6,666 nt of DNA. Origin: Thermoanaerobaculia bacterium (GTDB lineage Bacteria > Acidobacteriota > Thermoanaerobaculia > Gp7-AA8). Where the stretch lies: contig JAMPYE010000241.1 in assembly GCA_023700825.1 (NCBI GenBank), forward strand, positions 1 through 6,666, read 5' to 3'. The position numbers and the translations under genes are program-made. Of the stretch, positions 4,811 to 6,666 are shown one piece after another (the first letter of the stretch is position 1; the number at the start of each line of letters is the position of its first letter). Under the pieces are notes generated by a model that did no database searches, had not been told where the DNA came from, and saw only the letters and a program-made list of their open reading frames with translations.

Positions 4811-5527
4811 TTGCAAAACCAGATCTACATCATCGGTGACTCGCACATCGGCCTTGCCGACGGTGACGAGGAGGGAATCGTCGCCTGGATCGACCGGCTC
4901 GCGGCGCTCGGGCCGAAGGCGCTCTACCTGAACGGCGACGTCTTTCACTATTTCATCGGGCATCGCAACTTCGTCACCCCCTCGGTCGAGCGGTTCTTCG
5001 AGAGGTTGAGGGCGCTGCGCGACTCCGGGGTGGAGGTGCACTACGTCGAGGGGAATCGCGACTTCTTCCTCGAGGGGTCGATCGCCGAGACGTCGGTCTC
5101 GACGCTCTCTCTCCGGCGCGAGATCGCGGCGGGGCCGCGGCGCATCCTCGTCGTCCACGGCGACATGATCAACGATCGCGACCGGATGTACCGCTTCTGG
5201 CGGAGCTTCTCGAAGAATCGGGTGATGGAGATCGCGGTGAAGCTGATCCCGAAGGGGATCGCGAAGCGGATCGTGGACGAGATGGAGCGGAGGCTCGCGG
5301 GCACGAATTTCAAGCACCGCTACCGCATCCCGACCGAGCTCATGGAGCAGTACGGGCAGCTTCGCGCCGCAGAGGGGTACGACATGGTCGTCTTCGGCCA
5401 CTTCCACAAGAAGCTCGAGAGTCCCGCCGGCGACGCGCTCGTCTGCGTTCTGCCCGCCTGGTTCGACGGCGGCGAGGCGCTGGCCGTGGATCCGGAGACG
5501 GGAGCGTGGGGCTGGGTGCAGGTTTGA
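4811..5527 (+). CDS. LpxH-like metallophosphoesterase (UDP-2,3-diacylglucosamine diphosphatase family)
   Basis: LpxH hydrolyses UDP-2,3-diacylglucosamine to lipid X and UMP in lipid A synthesis, at the inner membrane surface. The 238-residue product matches the family length. Its two-metal site is complete: GDSH (Asp10, His12), LNGDVFHYFIG (Asp43), the LpxH-typical VEGNRDFFL (Asn82, Arg83, Asp84), VVHGD (His116) and FGHFH (His197, His199). A basic, amphipathic stretch at about 130-172 corresponds to the LpxH insertion cap. Other calcineurin-like enzymes share the metal residues, but GNRDFFL and the cap favour LpxH. The start must be TTG 4811: an in-frame TGA lies at 4799-4801 and no ATG occurs before Met119. 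The start is 5 nt from the AGTTGTT repeat and has no Shine-Dalgarno site. No other lpx gene is nearby. Confidence 0.82.
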   Translation: MQNQIYIIGDSHIGLADGDEEGIVAWIDRLAALGPKALYLNGDVFHYFIGHRNFVTPSVERFFERLRALRDSGVEVHYVEGNRDFFLEGSIAETSVSTLSLRREIAAGPRRILVVHGDMINDRDRMYRFWRSFSKNRVMEIAVKLIPKGIAKRIVDEMERRLAGTNFKHRYRIPTELMEQYGQLRAAEGYDMVVFGHFHKKLESPAGDALVCVLPAWFDGGEALAVDPETGAWGWVQV

Positions 5528-5559
5528 GGTTGGATTTGCAGGCGGCGCTGGATGTGGCG

Positions 5560-5670
5560 AACACAATGAATGCAGAACGCAGAATGCAGAACGATGAATG
5601 AAGAAAGGGGAACGGCCGGGCTGCAGACGCTGTCCCCTTTTCTACATTCATCGTTCTGCATTCATTGTTC
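5560..5670. repeat. inverted pair of heptamer arrays, GAATGCA/GAACGCA family (copy 2)
   Basis: The left arm has units at 5568-5602 (GAATGCA, GAACGCA, GAATGCA, GAACGAT, GAATGAA). The right arm on the minus strand, from 5663 to 5643, has GAATGCA, GAACGAT, GAATGTA. GAACACAAT and GAACAAT flank the arms, and GAAAGGGG/GAAAAGGGG lies toward the apex. The left arm is longer by exactly 14 nt, one GAATGCA-GAACGCA dimer. The same family is at 75-190, and both copies share a CTTT...CTACATT block next to the apex. The element spans the gap between the LpxH-like stop (33 nt before it) and the PhnP-like start (18 nt after it). Confidence 0.88.
5604..5642 (+). terminator. possible terminator at the apex of the second GAATGCA repeat
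   Basis: AAAGGGGA (5604-5611) pairs perfectly with TCCCCTTT (5633-5640) across a 21-nt loop, and the 3' side runs into TTTTCT. This resembles an intrinsic terminator for the LpxH-like gene ending at 5527. The loop is large and the U-tract is interrupted, so activity is uncertain. Confidence 0.3.
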
Positions 5671-5688
5671 TAAACTCGCCCAACCCGC

Positions 5689-6453
5689 ATGAGAGTCTCC
5701 TTCCTCGGCACTGGCACTTCCACCGGCGTTCCCACGGTCGGATGCCGCTGCCGCGTCTGCACCTCGACGAATCCGAAGAACACGCGGTTCCGGCAGTCGA
5801 TCCGGATCGAGGTCGAAGGGAAGCACATCATCGTCGACACGACGCCGGACCTGCGGACGCAGCTGCTGCGCGACCCGATCCCGCGTCTCGACGCGGTGCT
5901 GCTGACGCACTCGCACACCGATCACATGATGGGGCTTGACGACATCCGCCCCTTCAATTTCTTCCAGCGTGAGACGATCCCGGTCTACGCCGGGCCGCCA
6001 ACGGCGAAGGCGGTTCGCCGCGCCTTCAGCTACATCTGGGATCCGAATGCGCAGATCGGTGGCGGAAAGCCGCAGATCGACCTGCGAGAGGTCACGGGCC
6101 CGTTCGAGGTCGGCGGGGTCGAGATCGTCCCGATCCCCGTCCGGCACGGCGACTGGACGATCCTCGGGTTTCGCATCGGCCCGTTCGCCTACATCACCGA
6201 CACAAACGGCGTCCCCGACGAGTCGCGGCGCCTGCTCGAAGGCATCGACACGCTCGCGCTCGACGGTCTGCGTCCCTCGCCGGCGCACCCGACGCACTTC
6301 ACGATCGGCGAGGCGGTGAAGGAGGCTCAGGCGATCGGCGCGCACAGGACCTGGCTCATCCACATGAGTCACGACGCGGAGCATGAGGAAGTCGACGCAG
6401 CGCTACCGGCAGGGATTTCGCTGGCGTGGGACGGGCTGGTGCTCGAGTTCTGA
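5689..6453 (+). CDS. PhnP-like metallo-beta-lactamase-fold hydrolase
   Basis: A 254-residue metallohydrolase with full-length similarity in motif order to PhnP, the phosphodiesterase that opens phosphoribosyl cyclic phosphate in E. coli. It starts with GTGTSTGVPTVGC (7-19); Cys19, Cys21 and Cys24 form the cysteine cluster that in PhnP-type proteins can hold an extra zinc. The metal site is THSHTDH (His74, His76, Asp78, His79), His153 (VRHG), Asp171 (YITDTN) and His225 in LIHMSH, with His203 in HPTHFT. The C-terminus LAWDGLVLEF is typical of the group. No phn gene is nearby, so phosphonate catabolism is not supported here; related stand-alone proteins may act on other cyclic or nucleotide phosphodiesters. 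ATG 5689 has no Shine-Dalgarno site; TCTAAA (5669-5674) at the edge of the repeat could be a -10 box. The gene follows the LpxH-like gene after 161 bp. Confidence 0.88.
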   Translation: MRVSFLGTGTSTGVPTVGCRCRVCTSTNPKNTRFRQSIRIEVEGKHIIVDTTPDLRTQLLRDPIPRLDAVLLTHSHTDHMMGLDDIRPFNFFQRETIPVYAGPPTAKAVRRAFSYIWDPNAQIGGGKPQIDLREVTGPFEVGGVEIVPIPVRHGDWTILGFRIGPFAYITDTNGVPDESRRLLEGIDTLALDGLRPSPAHPTHFTIGEAVKEAQAIGAHRTWLIHMSHDAEHEEVDAALPAGISLAWDGLVLEF

Positions 6454-6513
6454 TCGTGCGAAACGCAGTGCGAGGAGCACTGGATTCTGCCCCGGAGGGG
6501 CAGAATAGGGTAG

Positions 6514-6551
6514 CCGGTGGCGAGCCCCGCGGGGCGGGGCGACGCCACCGG
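6514..6551. repeat. large two-part hairpin in the 3' chain
   Basis: CCGGTGGCG (6514-6522) pairs with CGCCACCGG (6543-6551). After an A opposite GA asymmetry, GCCCCGC (6524-6530) pairs with GCGGGGC (6534-6540) around loop GGG. Sixteen base pairs in total make this the most stable structure in the window. It has no U-tract on its plus-strand side. Confidence 0.85.
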
Positions 6552-6651
6552 ACAGCAGCAAAAAATTGTCTTGCACCCCGGAGGGGTGCGATAGGTAGCT
6601 TCGAGGGATATTGCACCCCTCCGGGGTGCGTTGAAAATTCATCCGACATTC

Positions 6652-6666
6652 CCGGTGGCGTCGCCC
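6652..6666 (-). repeat. start of an inverted copy of the 6514-6551 hairpin
   Basis: The last 15 bases, CCGGTGGCGTCGCCC, are identical to the first 15 bases of the reverse complement of 6514-6551, including the TC that mirrors the GA asymmetry. The copy is therefore in opposite orientation and is cut by the window edge. Confidence 0.75.

Larger units (their letters stand above)
6466..6666. repeat. chain of perfect hairpins, continuing past the window edge
   Basis: The region after the PhnP-like stop holds no credible gene. In order it contains CAGTGC/GCACTG with loop GAGGA (6466-6482); a 10-bp stem ATTCTGCCCC with loop GGA (6484-6506); the large hairpin 6514-6551; an A6 run (6560-6565); TTGCACCCC with loop GGA (6571-6591); GCACCCC with loop TCC (6613-6629); and the start of an inverted copy of the large hairpin (6652-6666). 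Two hairpins carry loop GGA and one carries its complement TCC, so units occur in both orientations. The design matches the rph-hydrolase element, but stem sequences differ. The first hairpin is 12 nt from the stop codon; a transcript-end role is possible. Confidence 0.85.

Noticed and set aside
4784..5566. 260-codon minus-strand open frame opposite the LpxH-like gene
   Set aside because: It runs through the repeat at its end and lies opposite an intact metal-site protein; no motif was seen.
6356..6649. 97-codon minus-strand frame with HPGGVQ and PLRGA motifs
   Set aside because: These peptides are only the translation of the GGA-loop hairpins, and the frame overlaps the end of the PhnP-like gene.

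Overview
The window is a GC-rich bacterial chromosomal segment carrying six housekeeping-type genes. An LpxH-like lipid A phosphoesterase argues for a Gram-negative (diderm) cell. GC content, codon use, few Shine-Dalgarno sites and repeat-filled gaps would fit an Acidobacteriota-like soil or sediment lineage, but that placement is inference and no gene here proves it.

Layout. Positions 1-30 may hold the start of a minus-strand gene leaving the window. Three minus-strand genes follow in transcription order glgC (3481-2249, ADP-glucose synthesis), rph (1972-1181, RNase PH) and a membrane-anchored BEM46/ABHD13-like alpha/beta hydrolase (1059-190). glgC is divergent from a plus-strand series: a DnaJ-family co-chaperone with half of the usual zinc domain (3589-4620), an LpxH-like metallophosphoesterase with a TTG start (4811-5527), and a PhnP-like metallo-beta-lactamase-fold hydrolase (5689-6453). 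The genes form no obvious single pathway. They touch glycogen, tRNA 3'-end processing, protein folding, the outer membrane and nucleotide or phosphonate-type chemistry.

The striking part is between the genes. Every gap except the divergent glgC/dnaJ promoter region is filled by an inverted-repeat structure that starts at, or within about 35 nt of, a stop codon. There are two kinds. The first is a pair of inverted arms built from degenerate tandem heptamers (period exactly 7): GAATGCA/GAACGCA at 75-190 and again at 5560-5670, AGGCGAN at 2001-2247 with a nested GAAGAGA pair at 2078-2174, and AGTTGTT at 4641-4805. Heptamer sequences differ between loci, but the period-7, inverted-pair design is constant, and arm lengths differ by one or two whole units. 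The second kind is a chain of short perfect hairpins, mostly with 3-nt loops: a 125-bp element with 14-nt terminal inverted repeats and four 8-bp hairpins between rph and the hydrolase (1056-1180), and a chain at 6466-6666 whose largest hairpin begins to recur in inverted orientation at the window edge. These intergenic elements are the best candidates here for something undescribed.

No rRNA, tRNA, CRISPR array, transposase, integrase or phage gene was seen.
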